Shown here piece by piece: positions 9,187-20,849 of a DNA stretch of 64,000 nucleotides. Where the stretch lies: NCBI GenBank assembly GCA_027919835.1, contig JANVFP010000050.1:124001-188000 (forward strand), given 5' to 3'. Each line of letters begins with the position of its first letter. Within the stretch, counting starts at the first letter, position 1. A model generated the notes under the pieces. It was not told the DNA's origin, did no database searches, and saw only the letters and a list, made by a program, of their open reading frames with translations. The DNA is from Lentinula raphanica (taxonomy: Eukaryota > Basidiomycota > Agaricomycetes > Agaricales > Omphalotaceae). The position numbers and the translations under genes are program-made.

Positions 9187-11940
9187 TTAGAACCCCTCTT
9201 CATCAGAGTAAGCATAGCCCTTGGTCCTCCGCTTCTTCACTGTTGTCTGTGCTTCTTTTTCTCCGCGCTTTCGTTTGACCCCTTGAATTGCTGCCGGTGC
9301 CTGCTCTTGTCTTTGTCGGCGAGTTTTCACAGGCGACAAATGAATTGGCGGCGGCTGCAGAATAGGTTTGGGTCTCCGCTTTGTATTGGTGGGTTTCCGA
9401 AGTTTGGAGGAACTCCCGGAACCCTCCTGCACAACCGTGTTATCATTTTCGATCACTGCTACCTCTCCTGTAGCCACTACCATCCTTTTGTCAGTTACCG
9501 CTACTGTTGTTTCATCGGTCGCCACTACCGTTGTTTCATCAGTCGCCGCTGTCGTTTCGTTGGCTGCCGTTACTGTTGTTTCGTTGGTTGCTGCTACTGC
9601 GGTTTCGTCTGTTGTTTTGTCAGTTACCACAACCTTCTTTTTGTTGGCCGCCACTACTGTCGTTTTGTTGGTCCCCACTGCCGTTGTTTCATTTGACATT
9701 TCATTGTTCGTTGATACCATGTGTGCTTTTGGTGTTGCCACTACCATCTCTTCTTCTTCACAAGCAGGGTCCATCCATTCATCGTCAGCCTCGTCATCGT
9801 CAGCCTCGCCGTTCTCGTTGAACAAGATTTTAGAGAATGGAAAATCAGGAGTAGTGGTAGTCTCCTCTGCTGCTGGCAGTTTCCGAGAGGTAGTCGAAGG
9901 GTCACGACGACGGTCTGCTGACCTCGGTGGAGTAGTTCCGATGTTCGATGTGGTTGAATTCATTTCCACCATGGCAGCTGGCAGTTTTGGCGCACCCAAC
10001 GAGGAACTGGAAGAATCAGGAGTAGTGGTAGTCTCCTCTGCTGCTGGCGGTTTGCGAGAGGTAGTCGAAGGGTCACGAGGACAGTCTGCCGACCTCGGTG
10101 GAGTAATTTTGGATGTAGTTGAATTCATTTCCACCACCGTGGCAGCTGGCAGTTTTGGCGCACCCGACGAGGAACTGGAAGATTCACTAAGGGCCATCCT
10201 CAAAACAAATGGTTGACCACGTTCAGAGAATTCCGACATCAAGTACCCGACGAGATCAAAAATCCAACCTCCATGCTCTGAAGGGGAACGGAGCTTCATT
10301 GACAAAGGGAGAAGATTGGTGTCATAATATTTGCTGGGAGATTTCGCGATTTCTTCAAATAGCACTGGACCAGTATACCCGGCTTGAACTGGAGGTGATT
10401 GTTAGCCACATATAGATAAACCAAATGATCAACAACAACGTACACCAGATGGCCGTTACAAAGTCTTTGTACACCTGTATAAGTTGTGACCTTGAAGCAT
10501 CGTCGAAGTCCACGATGTTGGGAAATCGAGCTTTCCCATTGGCATCCACCGGTACCTCCGTTTTCAGTTTGAGATCTTTTATAGCTGAAAAAGATTTGAG
10601 CCACGATCTCACATATCAGTAAGACAAACTCACCGTTGACTTTCAGAGTTTCATTCAGATGCAACATGAGATCACGACAGACATTGTCATAGTCAGTGAT
10701 CACGTCCTGAATCCTGGAGGAACTCTGCCGATTGGAGCTTGTGAAAATGCTACAAGTAAGAGTTAGCATTTCGTATACATATGGTTATGGCGCTCACCAC
10801 CAGTGTGACTCACCCTTGACTTTTGACCTGTCGTTGGCCATCCTTCAAACCTTCATCAAAGGCTACGACTAGAGCGATTTCACCTTCACCAAGATGACCA
10901 AACTGGAGACATCCTTTCAGCAAGGTTTGAAGTCCTGTAATAAAGCGCTTCCTATTCCTGATAGTACACAGATCATTGGTTGCGAAACGTACTCTGGCAC
11001 ATCGCAACTAGCAGCAGCAGATTTCTCCCACTTGTTCCGCTCATCCACACTCAGTGACTTCCACTCAGCTGCAACAACATCTTCGTTGGCATTTTTACTT
11101 GCCGCAAACGCGCCTCTTCCAGATCGAACCTCTATGCCGGCTGAAGTGAGGTCTGTGAAAAATTTTGCTTGATCACGGAGCTTGGCCCAGGAGAAACCAT
11201 CATGGGTATCTGGATTAGTGTTCGATGAAGCAGCGACAGTTTCAATCCCGGTGTTGGTCATAGGAAACTCGGTGTTGTCAGATTTGGTCGCAGTCTTCGT
11301 TCCACTAGCACCGAAAGTCTTCTTCTTGTTAGCGTTATTATCAAACCACTTCAGTAAGCTCTTAGAGGGTAAGAATGTTAACAAGTTTTCGAGTGATAGA
11401 ACTTGCCCAGACACATACCTTCTTCCACTCCTCTGCTGTCAAAGACACCGGAGTGGCAAAAAGCGAGTTGTTAACCAGTTTAGATGAGTATATATCATCG
11501 AAGGCTTCATTTCGCTTCTTGGGATGAGCTTGAAACTCCGGTATCAAAGACATCAGGAAATTCACACCTGTCTCTAGAGACTCCAGGGACACCCCCCAAA
11601 TCCTGAGCACCCTGAGAGTACTAAAAGTGCTTTAGAGTCTCTGGGCAACTTTGGATATCTCTGAGGATCTCTGAGAGTACCACAATTTCTCTGAGAGAAC
11701 TGAAAGAGATAAAATCTCTCTAGGATTTGGGGGGTGTCCCTGGAGTCTCCAGAGATAGGGTGAATTTGCTGATGGACTGTAGAAATTTTCGCTGCGTTGT
11801 AGAATAGGTGTAGCGCCCTCGTCCCTATTATCCCAACACCACAGTTAGCATGATACACTATGAAGAAGGGTGGATTGACAGACCATTACTCCCTTGGTCT
11901 CATGCGGCAGTGTTTGCTTTGAATTAGTTGAGTCCTCCAT
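9187..11940 (-). pseudogene. Uncharacterised basidiomycete protein, multi-exon, interrupted by a MITE
   Basis: On the minus strand the gene starts at the ATG at 11,938-11,940 (MEDSTNSKQTLPHETKG, exon 11,890-11,940). It continues after the MITE with SLIPEFQAHPKKRNEAF (11,419-11,550), then exons from 11,360 downward and others near 10,860-11,000, 10,640-10,750, 10,480-10,590 and 10,385, to a TAG at 9187. The middle has an HMG-like helix, AAEWKSLSVDERNKWEK. The C-terminus is disordered, with two copies of a block starting GAPKLPAA, an ATDETTV-type repeat and a basic KRKRGEKEAQ..KKRR stretch, probably a nuclear signal. Near 10,990 the frame shifts by one base between VPEYV and FATNDLCT. I do not recognise the family. 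The shift and the MITE at the exon 2 acceptor suggest a broken or altered gene. It diverges from the next gene across 273 bp. Confidence 0.6.
11551..11774. mobile_element. CATCAGG-type MITE, copy 3, at a splice acceptor
   Basis: The ends are CATCAGGAAATTCAC and the mirror GTGAATTTGCTGATG, with GGGACACCCCCCAAATCC inside. The 2-bp duplication ga is at 11,549-11,550 and 11,775-11,776. On the minus strand the empty site reads ctacag/TCTTTGATACC, an ordinary intron end followed by an exon. The element therefore separated the exon from its acceptor. Confidence 0.88.
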
Positions 11941-12213
11941 TTCAGGCAGCGTTGTCGTTGTCGTTGTCGTTGGTGGCTTGGCAGCGTTGGTTGATAGGAG
12001 AAAATGGGAGTTACAAACAGAGAGATTTGACGGCTGTAGATCACCACAAAAGGCGTTCAACAATAAGCTGAAAACTACCAGTTGGGTCGCCCATTGTTCT
12101 GTGTGGCCACACCTATTATGGGTCCGCAATCTATATGCCTTGATGATCTAGGTGGACATAAAACAGAAACCTAAGATTGTCGCTTTAGCTTCTTCATCGT
12201 CTTCACCTATATC
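11941..12213. promoter_or_regulatory. Presumed shared promoter region of a divergent gene pair
   Basis: A 273-bp spacer separates the ATG of the minus-strand gene at 11,940 from the ATG of the plus-strand gene at 12,214. It contains a gttgtcgttgtcgttgtcg triplet run and pyrimidine-rich stretches before the plus-strand start, as in many fungal promoters. No specific factor site is recognised. The role is inferred only from gene orientation. Confidence 0.4.
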
Positions 12214-13287
12214 ATGCCCAAGGCTCTCACTCCAAAAACGAAGCGGACTCCCAAAACACCTTCGAAGGCTGCCCGAGTCAAACAGTACACAGCGGACATC
12301 TTAAGTGAGCTCCATGCTTTACGCCGCACCGTTGGATATCCCGCAAATGAGCCTTCGTGCAATGAGCCTGCTCTTCAGCCTGGCGAGTTCATTGCGAAAT
12401 GCCAGCTCTATCATGGTGTGTCACACAATGTCGATGGTCCGTTACACAACAAGTTTGAAAGTCTGGGACGTTTTATGTGGGTGGTATGTGTCACATTCAA
12501 CTCCATTTTGGCGGTTCAGACCTCATACTATTGAGCTGTAGATTAAAAGACCTGGACAGAAAGAGGCTCGGTTTGTTGTAGAACCAAACAGGATTCCTTT
12601 CGAGAAACTGGTTGCAAATCAAAACTTGCTCTCATTGTTGATGCTCCGAGCTGAGCTCACCTTGCCTAACTCTACACCGTCGAAAAAGAAAGCAGCTGTC
12701 CCGAAACCTTCCCAAGCACCGTTTCCGCTTGCCGTAGACCAACAGGACACGAATGCAGAGGAGGAGGAGGGTACCACTCTCATCGGCAGCGAACCTGTCA
12801 GTGACAGCGAAATTGAATTTATAGACCCTAGCAGCGACGATGAGATCGAAATCATAGACACGCCCAAACGTCACTCACCTCCAGTCGTCAGCAGAGTCAC
12901 AAGAGCTGCATATCTCAATGGAGTTCCTGGCGAAGGCAGAAGTGATGAGATGACAGTTATTGCTTGGACCAAGGTAAATACACGGGTTGTGCATCCTTGA
13001 AACGAGCTCACACCATGTAGGATAATGCACCCCCTTGTTCCAAATTGGTAGTGCTTAGCCGTGGAGCTGGCTCATACCTTTCGTTAGCAATGCTGATCCC
13101 TGAGCTACAGGATCTTGGCTTGATGGAAGGCATGAAGTTGGAACGTTTTATCTGGGGTAAAGGTTGGCGTCAAATCACTTGGAATACAATCTTTCCTGTT
13201 GGGGAGACGAGGCTGATTGTGCTGAAGTTAGCCACTGTGAAGAAGGTTCAAGATTGGGACATACAATTGGAGCACTTGTATAATTAG
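12214..13287 (+). CDS. Uncharacterised 322-residue protein, three exons
   Basis: Exons are 12,214-12,483, 12,542-12,973 and 13,021-13,287, joined by GT..AG introns in phase 0 with no internal stop. The protein begins MPKALTPKTKRTPKTPSKAA, a basic Thr/Pro-rich tail. The middle is acidic and Ser-rich (SDSEIEFIDPSSDDEIEIID, a pattern resembling SUMO-interaction motifs). The C-terminal exon is more globular, with APPCSKLVVLSRGAGSYLSL, LERFIWGKGWRQITW and KLATVKKVQDWD. No known domain is recognised. It is transcribed away from the 9.2-11.9 kb gene from a common spacer, so the two may be co-regulated or may be parts of one mobile unit. No defect is seen. Confidence 0.65.
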
Positions 13288-13752
13288 ATAGAGTTAACAG
13301 AAGCTCACAATCATGCAAATGCTTAACACTTCTGTGAGTTGAACAAACATTGAGACAAGGGGAAAAGGAGGGGCCCGACATTGGTGATGCTAAAGAGAGC
13401 GAATCATTCTCAGCAAACAAAGTAAAAACAGAAACACTTGCCTCGGCTCGCGGGACTCGATCTGATCGAGAGAAGCACCGTTACCAATTCCAGAAAGAAG
13501 ATTAGGGACAGAGTCATCTGCATGGATAGCTGCCTGAAGATATCGAGCCTGAGAGTTGACTGCATCGTCAAGGACGGTGGTGAAAGTGGTAGAAGCGACG
13601 GTCCCGAAGACAACGTCAATCGGAATGGGTTGCGAAGCGGGAATTTATTGGGAATCTACAGAAAACTTCTATCAAGCAGTAAAGAGCTATGACTTCGCCG
13701 ACCAATCGCCAATGGTAGTTCAGTCAGAAATTGGAGCCCGCCCAAAAGTGCT

Positions 13753-13812
13753 CTGGAGGCTCAATTAGGCAAGGTCGACCTTTTGGAAGACCTTGCCTAA
13801 TTGAGCCTCCAG
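13753..13812. repeat. Perfect 24-bp-stem hairpin
   Basis: The stem ctggaggctcaattaggcaa plus aggtc.. pairs with its exact mirror over about 24 bp across a 12-nt loop (gaccttttggaa). It is too symmetric to be chance. Related tttaggcaaggct / gccttgcctaa segments occur near 6402-6430 and 15,010-15,035, so the stem may come from the ends of a small dispersed element. Confidence 0.85.
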
Positions 13813-14126
13813 GCTAAAAGCTGTGTCTTCCCAAGCGCCCTTTGTTATTTCAAGTGTATCCAGGTAGTTTGAGTTGACAATGAGGAGCCAATGTATCTTC
13901 TGAGCTCAAGCTTGATGAAATTGACACAAAATGGCTATGCTATCCCTGTTTGCAGGCGCTGCCTGGAATGACATTGAATTTGTTAGCTTGGATTTCCTGC
14001 TCAGAGATATGACAAGATGTTGACGTCGTAAACACACATAGTGTACATAACAAGCTAATGCAATTCAATACTGAACGTTGGAGACATACCTGAAGGACGA
14101 GCAGACGACAAGCAGAATAGAGAAGA

Positions 14127-14294
14127 ATGGCGGTTTCCCACGCCTCCTACGATACGAAGACTCACAGGTCCGGACTCGAAAGTTCGTTTTGGGAACCGGT
14201 ACGAAAAAGGGGGGTTTCGTACCGGTTCCCAAAACGAACTTTCGAGTCCGGACCTGCGAGTCTTCGTATCGTAGGAGGCGTGGGAAACCGCCAT
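14127..14294. repeat. 168-bp inverted repeat with about 78-bp arms
   Basis: The left arm starts atggcggtttcccacgcctc and the right arm ends in its reverse complement. They match over about 78 bp with a single mismatch (cacagg against cgcagg) and a 12-nt loop (aaaaggggggtt). Both strands look CpG-rich and undecayed, so the structure is young or selected. If transcribed it would form a long hairpin RNA. It could be a foldback MITE; no target duplication is clear. Confidence 0.92.
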
Positions 14295-14689
14295 GCTTCT
14301 GTCCTCTCAATACGCTCCAGAGTCAAGAACAATATCTCATTCGAGGTTTTCTCATCATACTTCAAGACCTTAGTGTTCGCCGATTCATGAGCAAGGAGAA
14401 TTGCAGCCTAGGGAAGAGTATGATTGATGGAGGGCAAAATTTTCGATTTTTGTACGTACTTACATGCCTTTGAATCTTTCTCACTAATATTTGATACTTT
14501 CATAGATCTCTACCCTTTCCTCTCTTCCTTCCCCCTCTCTACTCTCTCCTCTCTCTCTCGTTCCTCCATAACCCGCCTCCCGGTTTTGTTCAGAGCCCAA
14601 AAACGAGGGTAACGCTGAATGACATCGAGGACGACCGACGAAATCAAAGACAGGGAACAGACGAGGACAAAAGCGAGGAGGTTACGATG

Positions 14690-14915
14690 AAAACAAGAAG
14701 CGTATGATGAAGACGAGGAGGGTACGATGGAAACCTGGAGGATACGCTGAAGACGACGAGGATACGCTGAAGACGACGACGCTGAAGACGACGAGGATAC
14801 GCTGAAGACGACGAGGATACAATGACGAGGATACAATGAAGACGACGAGGATACAGTGAAGATGACGAGGATACGAAGACGACGAGGATACGAAGACGAC
14901 GAGGATATAGTCCAC
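14690..14915. repeat. GAAGACGACGAGGATAC minisatellite
   Basis: The unit gaagacgacgaggatac and shortened forms repeat about 10-12 times. The array sits between the hairpin region and the KDZ gene. Frames through it give repetitive acidic or Ser-rich peptides that I do not regard as genes. Confidence 0.8.
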
Positions 14916-16191
14916 CTGAAACTCCTTTAGCTCAATTCTCACAATCCTCCTGCAATCCTCCTCTGCAAAGCAATCTCCTAGTCATAATAGGCAACGCACG
15001 CCCAGCCCCTCATTTAGGCAAGGCTGCGTTGCTTGTTGAGACCGCGTCGCTGCAGTCACGCTCGAATCCTTGCTCTGCAGAGGGCCGAAGATCACCAGCA
15101 CCTCGCGAATCTCTCACTTTGCCTCAAACTTTGGAAAAATTCCTTCGACCGAAATTCGATTTCCTCAATCTCATCATACCTACCACCCTGTATCTTAGGC
15201 ATCTACTCCCTCTAAGCTAAGCTAGCGCTCCAGGTTTGTTGATTTCTTCCAGTCACTGTCGGCCAAAACACGTTACTCATTAACGTTATGTCGCAGGAGA
15301 AGGTGTTTTTTGGACTCGTTTGGTCCCTCCTCTGTTGCTGAAACTTGAACCTCGTCTGAACAACGACCGTTCCAACGAGATCAAAGACACCATCCAAGCC
15401 ATCCCCACCTCTATCTCCTCCAACTCATCCACATCATCCACATCACCAGCTCCTGCCATTGTTTCTGAAAACCCCGCTACCAACAACAACGAAGGGCTCC
15501 CAAGCCTCAGCCAACTTCCACACCCACTTCCGGTAACCCCCACACGAAAGCATCAGAGCCGTCGAATCTTCCCTTGTTGTTTTCCAAGACGGCTTCAAAT
15601 TTTCCTCCGGCGTTGACTTCTCTTCCTGCCCCTTCACGGTCGTTATCCTCCGTCGGTGACGACCGTCTCCTCAACCGATACCCCAACGCTTCGTAAACTC
15701 GCCTATATTGCTCCTAAATCACCCCATTCGACCGTACGAGCACCACTGAGTGTGTCCGATGTCGCTGTTGAACCAGCTTCGGTCTAATCATACGCGGAGG
15801 TCGTCAAACATACCGCCGACCCTGAACCATCTTCTACCTCTGCAGCTCCTACTCGTCATCCGTCAAGACTGTATGTCCTGGACTCATGGGTATGGGTGTA
15901 TGCACTCACACACAATCATACTGATATAACTGCATCTGCGGTTACAGGATATCGAAACCTCGGTGAGTATCTTACCTGACTAAACATAGTCATTATGCTT
16001 ACCAAGCTTTCAGCAAATAACGCATTAATTGTTTACCGCGTCAAACAATAACACGTTGAATAATGAACGCGTCAAGCAGACATGCATGATCTTCACAGCC
16101 TCGGTGGCCACATACATGTTTATCCATAACTTGTTGAACCGAATTCTCGCTCTAGCTTCTTCACTCCCCATTTCTACTTTTTCCAACTGCG
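14916..16191. other. Intergenic, possible decayed gene remnants
   Basis: Short Ser/Thr/Pro-rich frames between 15,300 and 15,860 (for example a plus-strand stretch with SYAEVVKHTADPEPSSTSAA just after a stop) look like a broken coding region, perhaps the N-terminal part of a retroelement protein. Frames change every 100-200 bp and no domain is recognisable. The last 150 bp before 16,192 is pyrimidine-rich and probably carries the KDZ gene promoter. Confidence 0.4.
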
Positions 16192-19100
16192 ATGCCTAGT
16201 GGTGTCAAACGAGGCGCAGGACTCTCCCTACTCTACAGCGATCCTGACGAGAATCATTCTACGAAGCGGCTCCATTTGAACAACGGCCTCATTGAGGTTA
16301 TCGACGATGAGTGCTCTAGTGCACAAGCAACGTTCATTACACCCCGGACTGCATCTCAAACAGTATCCTCCGGCTTGACACCAGCATGTAATTCTACTTC
16401 TGTGTCAAACGACACACCGGAGACCTCAGCTTGTCCATCACAACCCAAACGACCTCATAAACCTCCTTCTCAGGACTTCCTGAACTGTGCGCCACTCTTG
16501 ATCCGACTTCTTACTTGCCACGAGTATGACCCAACTATGGAGACGCCCTGTGATTGCGGACGAGGAATCAGAAGGGTACAATGTCAGGATTGTCATGAGT
16601 ATCAGCTGTCTTGTGGAGACTGCTGGGTCAAAAAGCACTTCAACAATCCCTGGCACTGGGCCCGTGTCTGGGATGGCTCTTTTTTTGTCCGGAGTGACAT
16701 TAGTACCTTACGGGAGAATCATGCTGTTCAACTCGGACACCATGGACAGCCTTGCCCAACGCTCGATAATCCTAAGCCAGTCAAGTTCACAGTAGTCCAT
16801 TCCAATGGAGTTCATGGCACCCGTATCTCATTTTGCAACTGTGGCAGTGGGTCTCGAGTCGAGCAGCTTATGCGCGCTCGTCTTTTTCCGTCATCTTTGG
16901 AAGAGCCCCAAATTGCCTTCACATTTACGGTGATGCGCGAATATGACATTCATAGCCTTCAGGGAAAGATTCCTGCCTATGATTATGTTCTCAGCCTTCG
17001 TCGTTTAACAGATAACATCCACATGGATCGAGTGAATGTAAGTTCTTGTATTCTGCGGTGAAGATGTCCATGTTCTAACAATACCCTTCAGGACCCTTAT
17101 CAGCCCTTCATGCTTGCCGCGCGCGCCTGGCGATACCTCAAAGCTCAGATACGTCTTGGTGGTGTATTCAAGATCAATGAACGCTACCTTCCCCATCGTC
17201 CAGCAAATTCATTGATTGTACAATGTCCAATGTGTCCCGACCCAGCGATAAACATGGTCGGGGACTGGTGGAATACCCCGTTACATTATCGGTGTGGGAC
17301 TCCATCTTTTTGGTCTATATGGCACAGCTAACTCTCAACATCAGACATCTAGTTATGATGTATACTGCCAGTGACGGAAACTGCAAGATGTCCCAGTTTC
17401 ACAAGAACAGTACAAATGAGGACAAATCTTTCTACCGAGGAAACTCTTACTTTCCACCTCTGACGCCATATAAGGATTTTCTTGAGAGTGCTAAAAAAAC
17501 AAAGCATGTGGTAAGGTCGTCTCCATTGCGGTTTGAAGCTCTGCTGATGCACAGTCCCTCAGTCAACATCTTCAGAATGCGGTCATATCAAGGTCATCAA
17601 TCGGCAACTTCAGCAGGCAACCAAAACGGTAGTGCCCAAGAAGAAAGTTGGGGTTGTCAGTACGGCGTGTAGTCATGTTTTCATCTTGGCCACAACCGAC
17701 ATGTATGGTGCAGAAAAGTGAGTCACATACAATTGTTACAATATTTTTCTCAAGCATTTGTTCACTAGTCAAGCCCATGTTGATGCCTCTTTTGCTCATG
17801 CGTATCACCTCTACAGCTTTAGAGATGGCCTCGGAACACATCACCGACATCTCGTTAGACACAAGCACACCTACGATGCCCAATGTGACCTTTCGCCGAA
17901 CGTTTGGATACGGTTTGCGCGTTTCAAATACCTAAATCCTCAGCGCAACTTCATACGCCAAGTTGAGCGGGGTGTACCGGTTGTTCACATTGCCCGACAC
18001 TCTGAGGAAGACTGTCAAGTACAGTATAATGTACCTCATCATTGGTGCAATGGCCATGTGGAGGGAGAGACCATTGAGCAGCCGTGGGTCGAATTCAACC
18101 AAGTCGGAGCATACTCCCGACAGATGAATGACGCTAACCGGGAGGATACCATAATTGCACATATACATGATTGGAATCATAAGAAATTGATCAACGGCTG
18201 TGAGTTTTTGTCCTATGTTTTTTGAAATCTTACTCAACGATTGATAGATGAAATACTCGCAAGGCAGCTACTAGAGGCACGGATTATGTTCCAGGAAGCT
18301 CGAGATGAGTTTGAGCTGCTTAGTCATGCCCATAAAGCGGAAGTGCCCATCTGGTCTCGCGTCTCTCGTCAGCCTTTTCAGTCCGGTAAAAATTCAAAGA
18401 TCTGGACCAGCGTTTACAATCGACACCATACTCAAATACCAACTGTACGACAGCTACTGCTTAGCATTTCGCGGGAGGAAGTGCACGTCTCCAAGGACGC
18501 ATTCTTGAGTGCCAGGGAGATTACCTTTACACTTGAAGGGTATTGGAATAAAGCGATTGAGGCAGTGAATCTACGGTACGTGAATCTTAGATCGATACTC
18601 CACCTTCAATTAATCTTCTTGCAGAGCAACAATTCGTGAATGTCTGGCTAATCTGCAACATTCATACTCTGAACGAGACCAACTCCATGTTGAGGATCTT
18701 CGTGAAAATCTCATTCAGGTGCTTCATCAGGAAAACATCCCTGACCTAGGCTCCCTAGAGATACCCCCCAAAACCTAGGCACTCTTAGGGCACCTAAAGA
18801 AAATTTTGATCTCTCAGAGAAATCTAAAGCTGCCTAGAGAGCCTCAGAGAAATATAATGTCTCAGAGTGCTTTAAGAGAGCCTAGGATTTGGGGGGTATC
18901 TCTGGAGAGCCTAGAGTTGGGAGTGGGTTTCCTGATGTTGATGACTTTCGCCATTACCAAGCTATCGTTATGCCAGAAGTACCTCCTGAACACTTCGCGC
19001 ATTCCCTTGAAGAGGGGAAAGGACCAGAGGACTTTTGTCTCGGTCTTCCATCAGACTTGACGGCGGAGCAACGAGAAAGCTATACCCTTCACACGCTTGC

Positions 19101-20396
19101 TCAACAGGAAGCTCGTCTGCGAGAGTCACAACTTCAGAGCACGATAGCAAGCTTGAAACACACGGTCAGCCGACTACTCTCTTTCCTTTACTACAAGTCA
19201 AGAAATGTCGACACGGAGAAACTTCGAACCCGCACCGGAAAATCTATCATGAAAGCACTTGTTACTCGAGACATACTGCTTGCGGCATACAATGAGTATC
19301 GCCACTCTCTTATCCAGCTTGGGGCGTTGGATGACTGTTCAAGTATCTATCCACATCTATCGCCTTCTGACACATTCAAGAAGGATCCCAACCACAAAAG
19401 GAGAGTAGGTGATTCAAGGAGATGTGAAGGACTTCTGTGGACTGTGGGGGAAGCGTCCAAACGGCTTGTAGATATTGATCTCAAGGACGACCTTCCTATT
19501 GGTATCAGTTTGCCTTCAGACAATTACACACCGAAGACAGCAACTCGTTCAACCAACCGCAAACGTAAGCTGTAGTTATTTGGCTTAACAACAGTGTCTT
19601 AAAATTTTTTAGAGCCTTCCCGCACCAAACAGGTTGAGCATTCAAGTTTGAAATCAGAAGCACCAGCAGCCTCAAAATCCAGTGAGTTGAACTATTTTCT
19701 TTAAGTAATGTTTGATCACTCATAAGTTTCAACAGTCAATGAAGACAAATCAGGTGTACTATGGTCACTTGGAACACGTAAGAATAGTGCGTTACAGAGC
19801 TCAGAGGATTGGGAAATGGAAGGTAAACCTTCATGCCATTCAATAATCGTGTCTGACAATTTACAGGCAACACAATTTCCTGGTATCGGAGCGAAGCCTT
19901 GATGTACCGGTGGCTTGAAACCTTCGAACAGAAACATGGGGAGTTCCAGCGATATATTCTCACATGCAAGTCTCTGGCAAATCTATGGACATCTGCAGCT
20001 AACGATCTTCTGCTCGAATTTCACCAATTACCTCAATGGGAGTTGGCCTCTTTCCGTGCACGGGGACTACGTCAAGCTGCTATTTTTGAAGACCTTAGCT
20101 ATTTGGCATTGAGGAGATTTGAGGAAGTTGCACATCCGGCATTCTTGACTCTTGACTCCCATCTATCTGGTCCAGTTGATGCTTTTCGTCAAGTTCAGTT
20201 GCAGTGGATGAGTGATTTGGATGTTTTGCGAGCAGATCTGGTATGTCTTTGGACATATCTGAACCCCATGATCTACTAATGCTCCTTGTAGGCCTTTGGT
20301 TCAAATTTGGAGGGAATGTATTCGAAGCCAGTTCCACGGAAAAAAGGTCTGTCAGTGCTTAAGATTTCCTTAAGATCTTACATAAGATTTTCTTAG
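16192..20396 (+). pseudogene. KDZ (Kyakuja-Dileera-Zisupton) transposase with CxC2 cysteine cluster, interrupted by a MITE
   Basis: The ATG at 16,192 opens a 280-residue first exon. After a disordered lead it has the CxC2 zinc cluster: CDCGRGIRRVQCQDC, CGDCW, HFNNPWHW.R.WDGSFF, LGHHGQPCP. Downstream exons carry QCPMCPDPAINMVGDWWNTP, ACSHVFILATTDMYGAE, QAHVDASFAHAY, TYDAQCDLS, VVHIARHSEEDCQ and GHVEGETIEQPWVEFNQ, which fit the known motif order of KDZ transposases. They supply candidate catalytic acids. The tail has EDWEMEGNTISWYRSEALMY, also typical. About nine or ten short GT..AG introns are inferred. The MITE at 18,725-18,937 plus its duplication adds 215 bp to an exon and shifts the frame; without it LIQVL joins DDFRHYQ. 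The 3' end runs into a repeat, so the true stop is uncertain. KDZ enzymes move large DNA transposons. Confidence 0.85.
18725..18937. mobile_element. CATCAGG-type MITE, copy 4, inside a KDZ exon (213 bp)
   Basis: The ends are CATCAGGAAAAC and GTTTCCTGATG in mirror, with AGATACCCCCCAAAACC inside. The 2-bp duplication tt is at 18,723-18,724 and 18,938-18,939. Removing the element and one tt restores caggtgctt/gatgacttt in frame. This fixes the element boundaries to the base. Confidence 0.92.
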
Positions 20397-20655
20397 AACA
20401 TACTTAAAGACTTTCTCAAGACTTTCTCAAGTTGTTACTTACATAGATTGTACCTTTCTTAGTACTTTACTTATGCTTTGCTCCAGTATATTTAAAAGTT
20501 TTCTTGTTATTGACTGAGGGGATATCCAAGTACTTACTTAAGTATTACTGTAGTAACAATTTATTATTTTCTTTGAACACACGAGAATAAATAATACTAA
20601 GAAACTCTTAAGAAAAGTTCGACTTTCTTGAGAAAAGTTGCCCTAGTAGTTGCTG
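20345..20655. repeat. CTTAAG/CTTGAG-rich repeat at the KDZ 3' end
   Basis: Many cttaag and ctcaag tracts end in gttgccctagtag, the mirror of the start of the 8.8-9.18 kb repeat. It begins within the last apparent KDZ codons, so it may have truncated the gene. Confidence 0.5.
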
Positions 20656-20849
20656 TGACCTGCCAGCATCTTATCACTGGGGCATATTCTTGGATAGAGG
20701 AAACCAATGCAGATGATGTCATAACTTTTTTTCTTCCAATGATGTCATCTGCTATGAAGCACAGCCACAGCTGAAATTTCAGCTGTAGTTGTGGCTGTGC
20801 TGATTTCTTAAAGCAAGAATCATAAATAAAAATAGTTATGTACATTATA

